A stretch of 64,000 bases of DNA from an uncultured Flammeovirgaceae bacterium (GTDB lineage Bacteria > Bacteroidota > Bacteroidia > Cytophagales > Cyclobacteriaceae). Below, piece by piece: positions 19,150 through 29,615 of the stretch. A program made the translations under genes and the position numbers. Each line of letters starts with the position of its first letter. The first letter of the stretch is position 1. Under the pieces are notes generated by a model that searched no databases, was not told where the DNA came from, and saw only the letters and a program-made list of their open reading frames with translations. The DNA lies in contig CAKZYJ010000512.1 of assembly GCA_937884755.1 (NCBI GenBank), positions 1-64,000 on the forward strand. The letters run 5' to 3'.

Positions 19150-21078
19150 GTGATTATCAGAAAGAGAAATAGATCTTTTTTAATAGCCTATTTAGTAATA
19201 GGCTTTTTTCATTTTTCTACTGCTCAAGTGTTAGACAAAACTGTTGCAGATAGTTTAATACAAATAATGCTTACTGAGGATCTGCCTGACACAACGAGAT
19301 ATCAGCTAGCTATGGATATTGCGGACTATACGACAGTTCCTAGAATAACATTAAAGTATGCCCAAGAAGCGCTCAAAGTAGCAAAAAATATGCGCAATAA
19401 TTCTTGGCAGGCTGCAGCATTACTTAATGTGGGTCAAGCTTATGAAAAGCTTGGTGAAATTGAAAATGCCCAAAAAGCAGTACTTAACAGCATTTCCTTT
19501 TATCTTGAGGAAGAGTATAAGGAGGGTGTTGCTGCGGCCTATCTAGTTCTCAGTAATGTTTACACTCAACAGGATAATTACTCAAGGGCTCTTGAATACA
19601 ACAAGGAAGCTCTCTCTTTATTTAGGGAGAAAGGCGATTCTATTCGGTTAGCAACTGCTTTACTAACTACTAGTGAAATATATGAAGGGCTTGGTCAGTA
19701 TGATTTATCAGCAATGTCGCTTGAGGAAGCAAGAACTCTGTTCAGGGAATTAGAATTTGAGGTAGGGGAGGCTTATGCTACAGGTAATCTGGGGTTGTTA
19801 GAAATGGAGCTAGGAAATTCAACATTGGGTGAAAAATACCTGAATGATGCAATTAGCCGACTAGAGAAGTTTGAGGATAATTATGCCATTGCTGAATACC
19901 AATTATCGCTGTCTAAAATCTATCAGGAGCGAGAAGATACGGTAACGGCCCTTAATTACGCTCAGCAAAGTTGGGAGATGGCCGAGCAAGATGGTCTGCT
20001 GGAGCAAATGCGTAATGCCAGCCAGCGTTTAGCCTCTATTTACGTACAGCGGGGCGATTACGAACAAGCCTATCTCCACCAAACCCGTTATCTCGAGTTG
20101 AAAGATAGTATCAATAACCTGGAGGTAGTTCAGAATCTGGCTGATATGCGTACCGAGTTTGAGATAGCCCAAAAGCAGGCTGAAATTGACTTTTTAACCG
20201 AAAAGCGGGGTAAACAACGAATCATCTTGGTCGGACTTATCTTACTATCGCTGCTGGTCGTTATCGTTGCTTGGTTGTATTACCGTGGTTACCGCATACA
20301 AAAGAAAGCCAACGAAAAATTGAGTCAGCAAAAGGAAGAGCTCAATACTCAAAATGAAATGCTGGATGCGTTAATTGTCACCCGAGAGCGCTTCTTTTCT
20401 ATTATTTCCCATGACTTACGGGGACCGGTTGGCTCATTCTATAGTCTGGCTAATATCATTAAAATGCACCTGGAGAAACAGGAATACGCCGAACTGCCTC
20501 CCATTGTTGATCATGTAGAAAAATCCGCGATTCACCTCTCGCTTATGTTAGACAATCTGCTGAACTGGGCGCTTAATCAGCAAGATAATATTCCTATTCA
20601 GCCGGAGAAGCTGTTGGTAAAAGAAGTAGCTGCCGAAGTGATTGAGGTATTTCAGACGGTGGCTCTTTCTAAAAACATTGCCCTTAGCTCATTGCTTGAT
20701 ACTCCAATGTATGTGTGGGCGGATCGAAACGCCCTATTTACTATTCTCCGAAACCTGACCAACAACGCGCTGAAGTTCACCCCCCAAGGTGGGGCGGTTA
20801 CGATTACTGCTCAACCTGTGAGGAAGGATGTGATAATTCAGATAATAGACACTGGTATAGGCATGTCACCCGAAAAAGTGAGAACCCTTTTTAAACTAAA
20901 GGAGGGGAAATCTACCTGGGGAACTTCGGGAGAAAAAGGAATAGGGCTGGGGCTGCAACTGGTGAAAGAGTTTGTGGATCGTAGTAAGGGGACTATCGAT
21001 GTAGTCAGCGCGGAAGGAGCCGGAACTACCTTTACGGTGACTCTACCTGCTTATCGCGAAGAAAAGATAGTTACCTAA
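19150..21078 (+). CDS. TPR-containing sensor histidine kinase
   Basis: Signal-like N-terminus, TPR repeats (ALEYNKEALSLFREKGD...), TM segment, H-box FFSIISHDLRGPVGSF, N-box LRNLTNNALKFTPQGG, G-boxes DTGIGM and GIGLGLQLVKEF. GTG start likely. Confidence 0.92.
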   Translation: MIIRKRNRSFLIAYLVIGFFHFSTAQVLDKTVADSLIQIMLTEDLPDTTRYQLAMDIADYTTVPRITLKYAQEALKVAKNMRNNSWQAAALLNVGQAYEKLGEIENAQKAVLNSISFYLEEEYKEGVAAAYLVLSNVYTQQDNYSRALEYNKEALSLFREKGDSIRLATALLTTSEIYEGLGQYDLSAMSLEEARTLFRELEFEVGEAYATGNLGLLEMELGNSTLGEKYLNDAISRLEKFEDNYAIAEYQLSLSKIYQEREDTVTALNYAQQSWEMAEQDGLLEQMRNASQRLASIYVQRGDYEQAYLHQTRYLELKDSINNLEVVQNLADMRTEFEIAQKQAEIDFLTEKRGKQRIILVGLILLSLLVVIVAWLYYRGYRIQKKANEKLSQQKEELNTQNEMLDALIVTRERFFSIISHDLRGPVGSFYSLANIIKMHLEKQEYAELPPIVDHVEKSAIHLSLMLDNLLNWALNQQDNIPIQPEKLLVKEVAAEVIEVFQTVALSKNIALSSLLDTPMYVWADRNALFTILRNLTNNALKFTPQGGAVTITAQPVRKDVIIQIIDTGIGMSPEKVRTLFKLKEGKSTWGTSGEKGIGLGLQLVKEFVDRSKGTIDVVSAEGAGTTFTVTLPAYREEKIVT

Positions 21079-21116
21079 GCTGAGAACTTTGCGCTAATCT
21101 TCAAGAATAAATATTG

Positions 21117-23492
21117 TTATTCATCCCGCAGGCTATCCGATGGATTCTTGGTGGCTACCCAGTACGTTTGTTGGCTAATTGAGAGTAAGGCAATCAGCAG
21201 GAGAGCTACTCCTGGAACCACGAAATACCACCAGGCTATATCGGTTTGATAGGCAAAATTGGTAAGCCACTCGGCAGCAAAATAATTAGCGATAGGGATA
21301 GCGATGCACAGAGAAATTAGTATCAGACGAACATAGTTCTTTACCAATAACGTGAGTAATTCTGCTACTGAGGCTCCTAAAACTTTGCGGATACCCATTT
21401 CTTTCACCCGTTGCGAGGTTGAGTAAGATGCTAGTCCGAACAGACCTAAACAGGCTATAATCACCGTAAGGGCTGAAAACCCGGAAAAAAGGTAGCCCCG
21501 CTTTTCGTCTTTCTCGTACTGAGCTTCAAACTGTTCGTCTAAAAAATGAAAGGATAGTTCGGTTTTGCCCACTATCTGGTTCCAGGTGTCTTGTATATCA
21601 ACTAGTGTTTCTGAAATATTGGTTGAGTTTACCCGGACTAGCATCCAGTCATCAGGAATGGAGTAGCGAATCACAATTGGCTCAATCACATTGTGTAGTG
21701 AAAGCATATGAAAGTCGCTAACCACTCCAATTACCTTATCTTGCCACTCATCTGAAGACAGTCTACGGCCCAGAGCATTCTCTTTCGTCCAACCCATAGA
21801 TTTGACCAAAGCCTCATTTACTAGCACCCCCGCCCGAGTCGTATCACCCGGCTCTCGTGCCGAGAAATTCCGTCCGCTAATTAACTGAATATCCAGGGTG
21901 GGAAGAAATTCATGATCCACCCATAATTGCTGAAGAATTCGATCTTGTTGTCCCTCGTCACTTTCTAGATGAAATGAGTTGATCTCCGGTTTTTCTCCGG
22001 GATGATACAGCGTAGTTGAAATCTGTTGGATATTAGGGTTTTGTAATAAAGCAGTCTTGAGCGGAAGAAATTTTCTTTGGTCTTCATTACTCATGCCAAT
22101 GGTAATGACCTGCTCAGGAGAAAAGCCTAAAGATTGTTGGTTGACAAACAGCAATTGCCGAAAAATCACTAACGTACTGATTAGCATAGTAACCGAAACT
22201 ACAAACTGAAAGATCACTAAGGCTTGTCGTAATGAAACTCCAGTACTAGACTGCCCGAAAGTAACCCCCTTTAGCGCCTTCACTGAGTTGAATCGAGAAA
22301 GTACAAAGGCTGGATATCCTCCAGCGATCAAGCCTAGAAGTATAAAAAATATTATTGCCCAGATTAAAGAAATTGGGGTCATTATAGAACTCAGCGATAC
22401 TGTCTTACCCGTAAACTGCTGAAAAGTTGGAATTAAAATCAGAGCTAATCCAATTCCTAGCACTACAGAAATGCCGATGAGCAAGTAAGACTCGGTTAGA
22501 AACTGTCGAACCAATTGACTTTTGGTGGAACCTAGGGCCTTTCGTACCCCTACCTCTTTGGCTCGTCTTAGTGAGCGGGCTGTAGCCAGATTGAGGTAAT
22601 TAACGCTGGAAACCAGTAACAGCAAACAAGCGACAGTCAGGAAAATGTAGATGTAATCCATGTTTCCATCATTCACCCTTAGTTCAAAATCACGCTGAGA
22701 GTGAAAGTGGATGTCGGTGAGTGGTTGCAGAACGAATGTAGCCCCCCCATTCATTTCGGTGAGGCGCTCTTCCAAATGATCTTCGTAAACCGTGCCCAAA
22801 GATTGCTCAATCAGGCCAATTTCGGCATTGGGGGCTAATTTCACATAGTTGGCCCAGTTCCAGTCATTCCAGGAGCTAGTTTTCTGCTCATCCCAGATGG
22901 ATACTAACACTTGGGGGGTAAAGTGCCCGTTGTACTGGACGTTTTCCATAACTCCGGTTACTAAGTAATTCAGGCTATCTTCCCCCAGTAAGGTTTGTCC
23001 TACCGCTTCCTGATTTGGAAAGTAGCGTTCGGCCATTTGTTGGTCGATCACTATTGAATTTGGTACCTCCAGTGCAGTTTGAGAATCACCCGATAAGAGG
23101 GGAAAAGTAAACACATCGAATACACTAGCATTGGCGCAAAAAGCATCAGCTTGGGAGAAAGTCTGCCCATTCTGAATAACTTTGAAGTCGTTAATAGGTC
23201 GGATGATAGCAAAGTTTTCAACGTCAGCGTAGTTCTTTGATAGGGTAGGAGCAATAGCAGCTGGAGCCACAGCTACTTTCCGTTCTTCTGCCCCCATTTG
23301 TACGTTCATGGCGATCCGGTAGATTCGGTCAGCGTTTTCGTGGTAGCGATCGTAGCTTAATTCATCGGTTACGTATAGCAATAGCAGTAATGAACTGGCA
23401 ATACTAAGGGTTAGCCCCAGTACGTTGATGATACTATAAGTTTTTTGCTTACGGAGATTTCTGAAGGTTACGATCAAGTAATTTTTTAGCAT
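21117..23492 (-). CDS. FtsX/MacB-like ABC transporter permease
   Basis: MLKNYLIVTFRNLRKQKTYSIINVLGLTLSIASSLLLLLYVTDELSYDRYHENADRIYRI; NYLNLATARSLRRAKEVGVRKALGS; VKEMGIRKVLGAS. ORF extends to 23531. Confidence 0.93.
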   Translation of the reverse strand: MLKNYLIVTFRNLRKQKTYSIINVLGLTLSIASSLLLLLYVTDELSYDRYHENADRIYRIAMNVQMGAEERKVAVAPAAIAPTLSKNYADVENFAIIRPINDFKVIQNGQTFSQADAFCANASVFDVFTFPLLSGDSQTALEVPNSIVIDQQMAERYFPNQEAVGQTLLGEDSLNYLVTGVMENVQYNGHFTPQVLVSIWDEQKTSSWNDWNWANYVKLAPNAEIGLIEQSLGTVYEDHLEERLTEMNGGATFVLQPLTDIHFHSQRDFELRVNDGNMDYIYIFLTVACLLLLVSSVNYLNLATARSLRRAKEVGVRKALGSTKSQLVRQFLTESYLLIGISVVLGIGLALILIPTFQQFTGKTVSLSSIMTPISLIWAIIFFILLGLIAGGYPAFVLSRFNSVKALKGVTFGQSSTGVSLRQALVIFQFVVSVTMLISTLVIFRQLLFVNQQSLGFSPEQVITIGMSNEDQRKFLPLKTALLQNPNIQQISTTLYHPGEKPEINSFHLESDEGQQDRILQQLWVDHEFLPTLDIQLISGRNFSAREPGDTTRAGVLVNEALVKSMGWTKENALGRRLSSDEWQDKVIGVVSDFHMLSLHNVIEPIVIRYSIPDDWMLVRVNSTNISETLVDIQDTWNQIVGKTELSFHFLDEQFEAQYEKDEKRGYLFSGFSALTVIIACLGLFGLASYSTSQRVKEMGIRKVLGASVAELLTLLVKNYVRLILISLCIAIPIANYFAAEWLTNFAYQTDIAWWYFVVPGVALLLIALLSISQQTYWVATKNPSDSLRDE

Positions 23493-23645
23493 ACCGTAAA
23501 AAAATTTTTGGCGAAGTACTATCCTGCACAAATAAAGTAGTTAATCTAACACTTGCTTACGATTTGCAGTGAACGGACACTTTAATGCAGCGTATCAAAA
23601 CCCAGCCGGAAAAACCATTCTTACTAACATTAAGTTGGTATTGTT

Positions 23646-24068
23646 ATGAAACAATGGATGGGTATAGCCCTTAAAGCGGCAGCAATTTATAATGTTCTCT
23701 GGGGAGCCTGGGTGGTTTTATTTCCACTCCACTTTTTTGAGTTAGTTGGTATGGAGCCACCTCGTCACGCTATGATCTGGCAGGGAATGGGAATGGTAAT
23801 TGGTGTGTACGGACTGGGCTACTGGTGGGCTAGTTTTGATCCGGTTCGGCACTGGCCTATTGTAGCTGTTGGCTTCCTAGGAAAAATATTCGGCCCATTA
23901 GGATTCATCTATAATTTCTGGCTAAACGCGGTTCCGGCCGCTTTCGCGTATACGCTAATCACCAATGATCTCATTTGGTGGATTCCCTTTTTCTTGATAC
24001 TTCGTGAAGCTCACCGAGCTGGTTGGCCATTAACCTCGGCTAACTCTTCAGTCAAAGTGAAAGCTTGA
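23646..24068 (+). CDS. small multi-pass membrane protein (140 aa)
   Basis: MKQWMGIALKAAAIYNVLWGAWVVLFPLHFFELVGMEPPRHAMIWQGMGMVIGVYGLGYWWASFDP...; about four hydrophobic spans. Confidence 0.75.
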   Translation: MKQWMGIALKAAAIYNVLWGAWVVLFPLHFFELVGMEPPRHAMIWQGMGMVIGVYGLGYWWASFDPVRHWPIVAVGFLGKIFGPLGFIYNFWLNAVPAAFAYTLITNDLIWWIPFFLILREAHRAGWPLTSANSSVKVKA

Positions 24069-24073
24069 TAGCC

Positions 24074-25636
24074 TTAGGGTTCATCGGAAATAGCCTCCAA
24101 TTTCAGATAAACCCCGTTGGACCAGCCAAATCCATCTTGCACCGGATATTCTCCCCCTCCCGCTTCTAAGGTAATATCCTGTACATTATATTTTTCAACC
24201 AGTTTGCCCGTATTCTCATAAACTCGAATGTTATTCTCTACCCAGCGGTTGCTAATCTCTTCCGCTAGCTTGGTGTAGCCGTAGTTGGTCAGCCCTTTCA
24301 CGGCAATCCACTGTAAAGGTGCCCAGCCATTGGTGGCATCCCACTGCTGACCGCTATTGTTGAGGGTCGTCCTAAGCCCACCTGGCAATAAAAAGTCTTG
24401 CTCCAATGCACGAGCTACACCCCGAGCTTCACGTAATCGGGCAATCTTGAAGAAAAGTGGATAAGCGGCAGCCAAAGTGCGTTGATCTGATAGTTCACCA
24501 AGAACAAAGTCATAATCATAGAAGAATTTCTGACGAGGATTCCAGCAATATTTTCGGATGGCTTTGGCACGCATTTTAGCCTGCTTTTCTAGTTTCTGTT
24601 GCTGCTCCGGTTGATTATTGCGGGCGTAGGCTTCCGATAGAGTTGTTTCTAAATGATAGAGTAGTGAATTCAGGTCAACCGGGATTAAGTCAGTGGTGCG
24701 AATCGTATTCAGATTCTGGGCATCTCGGAACCAACGACTGCTAAAATCCCATCCCGACTCACAGGCGGCCCGAATATTTCGGTACACTACTTCCTCAGAA
24801 ATATTAGGTACACTTTCCGCTACTTCAACATCTTCTTTGTAAGCCTCCGGGCGGGGAACCGGACGGTCGTCCCAATAGCGATTCAGTACGATGCCATCAA
24901 CATAAACTACTCTTCGGTAGGCACTATCGGTTTCGCTAAGCTGATCTGTGCCATCCATCCAAAATTCATACTCCTTTTCCATTTGGGGTAAATACCAGAC
25001 TAGAATGCTATCTCCTTGAATATCGGCTAACAGCCTAACCATTAATGAAAAGAAGGGAGGTTGAGATCGACTGGTGTAGTAGGCTCGATTCCCGTTAGGA
25101 ATGAAGCCTAATTCGTCAATTAGGAAAGCGAAGTTATCCACCATATTTTCTATCAGATCAATTCGGTTGTCTTCGGCTAGGCCAAGCAGTGTAAAGTAGC
25201 TATCCCAGTAGTAAATCTCTCGAAAACGGCCACCGGGTACTACGTAAGGGTTGGGTAGATTAATCAGTGATCCTTGGGTTTCGCTCTGAGGTTCTCTGGT
25301 TAAGATAGGCCATAGCTCTTCAATATGCTCATCAATTGTATTGGATGTATCGGTCTGAAATCCCGAAGCAGGGTTAGCTGGTAGCTCAAAGTATTCATCC
25401 ACAAAATCGATAATGTTAAAACTAGCCTGATCTTTTTGCTGTAGGTAAGCGTCTAGAATCTCTTTTGGGGATTGCTTTGGAATACAATCGGGGAAAGTTT
25501 TGGAGTCTTTAAAGACCGGAGCCAATTGCACTGCTTCAAACAGTTCTCCGTAAAGAACATCCGGACTGGTTTGCGCTAGCAGAAAATTACTCAGGCTGAA
25601 AAATGTAATCAGGAGAGTAGCGTAGATTCGTATCAT
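24074..25636 (-). CDS. treA: periplasmic alpha,alpha-trehalase (GH37)
   Basis: Trehalase signatures PGGRFREIYYWDSYFTLLGL and QQWDATNGWAPLQW; signal peptide MIRIYATLLITFFSLSNFLLAQ. Confidence 0.94.
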   Translation of the reverse strand: MIRIYATLLITFFSLSNFLLAQTSPDVLYGELFEAVQLAPVFKDSKTFPDCIPKQSPKEILDAYLQQKDQASFNIIDFVDEYFELPANPASGFQTDTSNTIDEHIEELWPILTREPQSETQGSLINLPNPYVVPGGRFREIYYWDSYFTLLGLAEDNRIDLIENMVDNFAFLIDELGFIPNGNRAYYTSRSQPPFFSLMVRLLADIQGDSILVWYLPQMEKEYEFWMDGTDQLSETDSAYRRVVYVDGIVLNRYWDDRPVPRPEAYKEDVEVAESVPNISEEVVYRNIRAACESGWDFSSRWFRDAQNLNTIRTTDLIPVDLNSLLYHLETTLSEAYARNNQPEQQQKLEKQAKMRAKAIRKYCWNPRQKFFYDYDFVLGELSDQRTLAAAYPLFFKIARLREARGVARALEQDFLLPGGLRTTLNNSGQQWDATNGWAPLQWIAVKGLTNYGYTKLAEEISNRWVENNIRVYENTGKLVEKYNVQDITLEAGGGEYPVQDGFGWSNGVYLKLEAISDEP

Positions 25637-25791
25637 AATTGGGTGGCTAGTGAAAAAATTACCGATAAATCTACAAAATGTTTGGTGAACGGGGATTTGT
25701 AGGAGGCCCTATGAATGGAGATACACTTTGTTGTTTACCGGAAAAGCTGTAACATCGGAAGCTTAATTAACTGCACATTTTACCTCCACCG

Positions 25792-27573
25792 ATGCGACTA
25801 AGTCTTTTTCTGTTTTCTCTACTTTTTTTGGGTTGTGCCACTGCCCCTCAAGATGAAACCTCAGACAGCACAACTCCACCTAATGTCATTGTAATTCTAA
25901 TCGACGATCAGGGTTGGGGTGATCTGGGCATTCACGGCAACCCCATTATTCAGACTCCGGTGTTGGATGGGTTTGCCCTTAATGGGGTTCAGTTTGCTAA
26001 TTTTTACGTAAGTCCGCTATGCGCTCCCACTCGGGCCAGTTTACTTACCGGGCGTTACCATTTGCGTACCGGCACCCGCTGGGTATCTGACGGTTTAGAG
26101 AACATGAATCCGGAAGAAGTAACTTTGGCGGAGATGTTTAGGGGGGCTGGCTATGCTACTGGGTGTTTTGGCAAGTGGCATAACGGTGCCCACTATCCCT
26201 TTCATCCCAATCAACAAGGCTTTGATGAATTTGTCGGGTTTTGTGCCGGCCACTGGAATAATTACTTTAATACTACTTTACAACGAAATGGAGAAGCTTA
26301 TCCTACTGAAGGTTATATCACTGATGTGCTAACCGACGAAGCTATCCAATTTATTGAGGAGCAAAAAGATCAGCCATTCTTTTGTTATCTGCCTTATAAT
26401 GTTCCCCACGGCCCATTTCAGGTACCCGATTCCTATTTCGAAAAATACTACGATCAACTGGATACGATGCAGAATGAGCAGGAGCGAAATAAACTGGCGG
26501 CAGTATACGGTATGTGTGAGAATATGGACTATAACGTAGGGCGGGTATTAGCAACCTTAGAAGAATTTCAAATAAGAGACAACACCATCGTCGTTTTTCT
26601 GACCGATAATGGCCCTAATGGTGCTCGCTATAATGGTGGCATGCGTGGAACAAAAGGCTCAACGCACGAAGGAGGTACCCGAGTACCTTTATTTATACAG
26701 TGGCCCGCTGGTTTGCCTTCCGGTATTACCGTGAGTGGTCTGGCAGCGCACATTGATATACTTCCTACTTTAGCCGGACTTAGCGGTATCGCACCACCCA
26801 ATCGAGAGCTGGATGGACAGAATCTAGCTGAATTTATGCAAGCAAAGGACTCCAAGATTCCTGATCGAACTTTATTTTTCCAACAATCGGGGCGTGAACT
26901 CACTCCGGAGCGAGGGGCGGTTCGCACTGACGAATACCGCCTAGTACTGTATCCTTCCTATACCGGACTATATAATTTGCAAGCCGACCCGGACGAATCG
27001 GAAGACTTGAGTCAGGAAATACCCCAGCTTCGGGACAGTTTATTGGCAGTGTATAATGAGTGGTTTGAAGCGATGAAGGCAGCGACGGTTGATGTGACTA
27101 CCATTCCCATCGGTTTTTCAGCACAAGCCAAAGCGGTGCTTCCGGCCCACGAAAGTTACTTCAGCGGGAATATTACATTTAAAGAGGGCCACGGCTGGGC
27201 ACATGACTGGTTGGTGAATTGGAGTGGCCTAAACGATAAAATTAATTGGGATGTAGAAGTGAACGCTCCGGTCACCTATGATGTGTATTTAACCTACACT
27301 ACGCCTCAGGATGACGTGGGCAGTATTATTCAATTGCAAGCAGGGGGAAGTAGGCTGGAAGACACTCTTTCCACGGCATTTGATCCCGAATATATTCCCA
27401 GCCCCGACCGCATTCAGCGGATAGAAGTGTACGAAAAAGAATGGGCTCAAACCCGCTTAGGTGAAATAACTTTACCTTCCGGCAGTCAGACCATAACCCT
27501 AAGCGCAAATACGATTCCGGGTAAGCAAGTGGCAGAAGTAAAAGGGCTTACCCTGGTGGCAAAGCCCAACTAA
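25792..27573 (+). CDS. lipoprotein sulfatase (arylsulfatase family) with C-terminal extension
   Basis: Lipobox LFLGC; NVIVILIDDQGWGDLGIHG; formylglycine motif CAPTRASLLTGR; GKWHNG; FLTDNGPNG. About 150 aa beta-rich extension after the sulfatase core. Confidence 0.93.
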   Translation: MRLSLFLFSLLFLGCATAPQDETSDSTTPPNVIVILIDDQGWGDLGIHGNPIIQTPVLDGFALNGVQFANFYVSPLCAPTRASLLTGRYHLRTGTRWVSDGLENMNPEEVTLAEMFRGAGYATGCFGKWHNGAHYPFHPNQQGFDEFVGFCAGHWNNYFNTTLQRNGEAYPTEGYITDVLTDEAIQFIEEQKDQPFFCYLPYNVPHGPFQVPDSYFEKYYDQLDTMQNEQERNKLAAVYGMCENMDYNVGRVLATLEEFQIRDNTIVVFLTDNGPNGARYNGGMRGTKGSTHEGGTRVPLFIQWPAGLPSGITVSGLAAHIDILPTLAGLSGIAPPNRELDGQNLAEFMQAKDSKIPDRTLFFQQSGRELTPERGAVRTDEYRLVLYPSYTGLYNLQADPDESEDLSQEIPQLRDSLLAVYNEWFEAMKAATVDVTTIPIGFSAQAKAVLPAHESYFSGNITFKEGHGWAHDWLVNWSGLNDKINWDVEVNAPVTYDVYLTYTTPQDDVGSIIQLQAGGSRLEDTLSTAFDPEYIPSPDRIQRIEVYEKEWAQTRLGEITLPSGSQTITLSANTIPGKQVAEVKGLTLVAKPN

Positions 27574-27579
27574 TGTTAG

Positions 27580-28071
27580 TTAAACGGACTTGGGGTTGTC
27601 AACCAGTTGGTAAGCGGTAAGTAATTCGGAAATAGCCTTTTTGCGCCGATGGGTCTGCGTTATTCTAAGAATTAAAAAGTAGCTCGCAAATGAGATAGTG
27701 ATTCCCAAAATGCAATTTCCCAAGATAAACGCCTGAGTACATTCAGTAAGCAACACTATCCAGGATTGATCAGCTTGAAATGTGGCAGCTTGTCCCAACA
27801 GAGTACAACCCAAACGATAACTGGCGAAATATACCGGAATCTGAAGAAAAGGATTCCAGATAGATATGGCCAGCACCATGGCTATTTTGTTTAGTGATTT
27901 AAAGAACAATAGCAGCGATAAGCCAACGAATATTCCAAAACCAGGAGTGGGTAGGATTGCAATGAGAGTGCCCAGGGAAAAGCTTAGTGCTATTTCCGGA
28001 CAGGTACTATCCGGTTGCGATAACCGGGATATAAAGCTCTGAAATTTTTCAGCGAAACTGCGTTTCCTCAT
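27580..28071 (-). CDS. DUF2062-like membrane protein
   Basis: STCPEIALSFSLGTLIAILPTPGFGIFVGLSLLLFFKSLNKIAMVLAISIWNPFLQIPVYFASYRLG. Confidence 0.75.
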   Translation of the reverse strand: MRKRSFAEKFQSFISRLSQPDSTCPEIALSFSLGTLIAILPTPGFGIFVGLSLLLFFKSLNKIAMVLAISIWNPFLQIPVYFASYRLGCTLLGQAATFQADQSWIVLLTECTQAFILGNCILGITISFASYFLILRITQTHRRKKAISELLTAYQLVDNPKSV

Positions 28072-28169
28072 TACTGTTTATCCTCTCTCCAATACTAACA
28101 ATACCCCTCAAATTAATTTTTTGCTTTTTGGCGAATACCTAACTTGCGTGCTGTCTATCAAGTTTTACC

Positions 28170-29441
28170 ATGCAACAATTTAAACCACTAGCAGAACGGC
28201 TCCGTCCCCAATCTTTATCTGATGTAGTTGGTCAATCTCACCTTACCGGGCCCGAGGGGGTACTCCGAAAGATGCTGGTAAAGAAAAACCTTACGTCACT
28301 CATTTTGTGGGGACCACCTGGCACCGGAAAAACTACTTTAGCTCGGATTATCTCTCAGGAAGCTGAGCGAGAATTCTTTCAGCTTAGTGCCATTCAAGCC
28401 GGGGTAAAAGATGTACGAGAGGTAATTCAGCGGGCAAGAATGTACCAGGGGGCCATTCTATTTATTGATGAGATACATCGGTTCAGCAAATCCCAGCAAG
28501 ATGCCTTACTGCACGCTGTGGAAGACGGTACTATCACGTTGATTGGGGCCACTACTGAGAACCCTTCTTTTGAAGTAAACCCAGCGCTGCTATCCCGCAG
28601 TCAGGTATATATTTTGAACTCACTAACTGAGGAAGACTTATTGAATTTAGTGAACCGGGCTTTTGAGGTAGATGAGCAACTAAGTAAGGTGAATGTTGAA
28701 GTGAAGGAGAGTCAGGCGTTGCTCGATCTTTCCGGGGGTGATGCCCGCCGCTTATTAAATCTTTTAGAAATACTAGTTTCATCTCACGAAGGAAAGGATA
28801 AACCGCTTGTGATTACCAATGCTCAGGTCACTAAGATTGCCCAAACTAAATTGGCTCGCTATGATAAAGGAGATGAATATCACTATGACTTGATTTCGGC
28901 TTTCATAAAATCCGTTAGGGGTAGCGATCCTAATGCGGCGATCTACTATATGACTCGCATGCTTGAAGGGGGGGAGGATCCCAAGTTTATTGCTCGCAGA
29001 TTGATTATTTTGGCTTCGGAAGATATTGGTAATGCCAATCCCACTGGGTTAGTGTTGGCTACTAACTGTTTTCAGGCCGTCACTATGATCGGAATGCCCG
29101 AGGCCGCAATTGTGTTAGCCCAATGTACTACCTATCTAGCCAGCTCTCCTAAGAGCAATGCTAGTTATGCATCGTTAAAGGAGGCACAATCTGAGGTGAA
29201 GAAAAGTGGCGACCTACCCGTACCGTTACATTTGAGAAACGCTCCCACCAAACTGATGAAAAACTTAGACTACGGTAAGAATTATCGTTACGCCCATGAT
29301 TACGATCAAAACTTCGTCGAGCAGGAGTTCTTACCGGAGCCACTATCCGGAACAACTTTTTATCAACCCGGACATAATCCTCGAGAAAACGAATTTAGAA
29401 AACGCCTAAAGCAGCTTTGGGGTGATCATTATGATTATTAA
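28170..29441 (+). CDS. rarA: replication-associated recombination protein A (AAA ATPase)
   Basis: [92 protein letters not shown]. Confidence 0.96.
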   Translation: MQQFKPLAERLRPQSLSDVVGQSHLTGPEGVLRKMLVKKNLTSLILWGPPGTGKTTLARIISQEAEREFFQLSAIQAGVKDVREVIQRARMYQGAILFIDEIHRFSKSQQDALLHAVEDGTITLIGATTENPSFEVNPALLSRSQVYILNSLTEEDLLNLVNRAFEVDEQLSKVNVEVKESQALLDLSGGDARRLLNLLEILVSSHEGKDKPLVITNAQVTKIAQTKLARYDKGDEYHYDLISAFIKSVRGSDPNAAIYYMTRMLEGGEDPKFIARRLIILASEDIGNANPTGLVLATNCFQAVTMIGMPEAAIVLAQCTTYLASSPKSNASYASLKEAQSEVKKSGDLPVPLHLRNAPTKLMKNLDYGKNYRYAHDYDQNFVEQEFLPEPLSGTTFYQPGHNPRENEFRKRLKQLWGDHYDY

Positions 29442-29615
29442 TTCTATCAAAAAGAGAAGAGAGTAGTTATTTAGAACTTCTGCACCACTGATTAAGCATT
29501 ATAAAAATCGTTATTTATTTATTTTAAGATAAAAATGTACTTTTTTTAGAAAAAGAGGATAATTTTTATTCAGTTCAGGTATCTATTTTGAAAGAGAGAG
29601 GGAAAACGATGTTTT

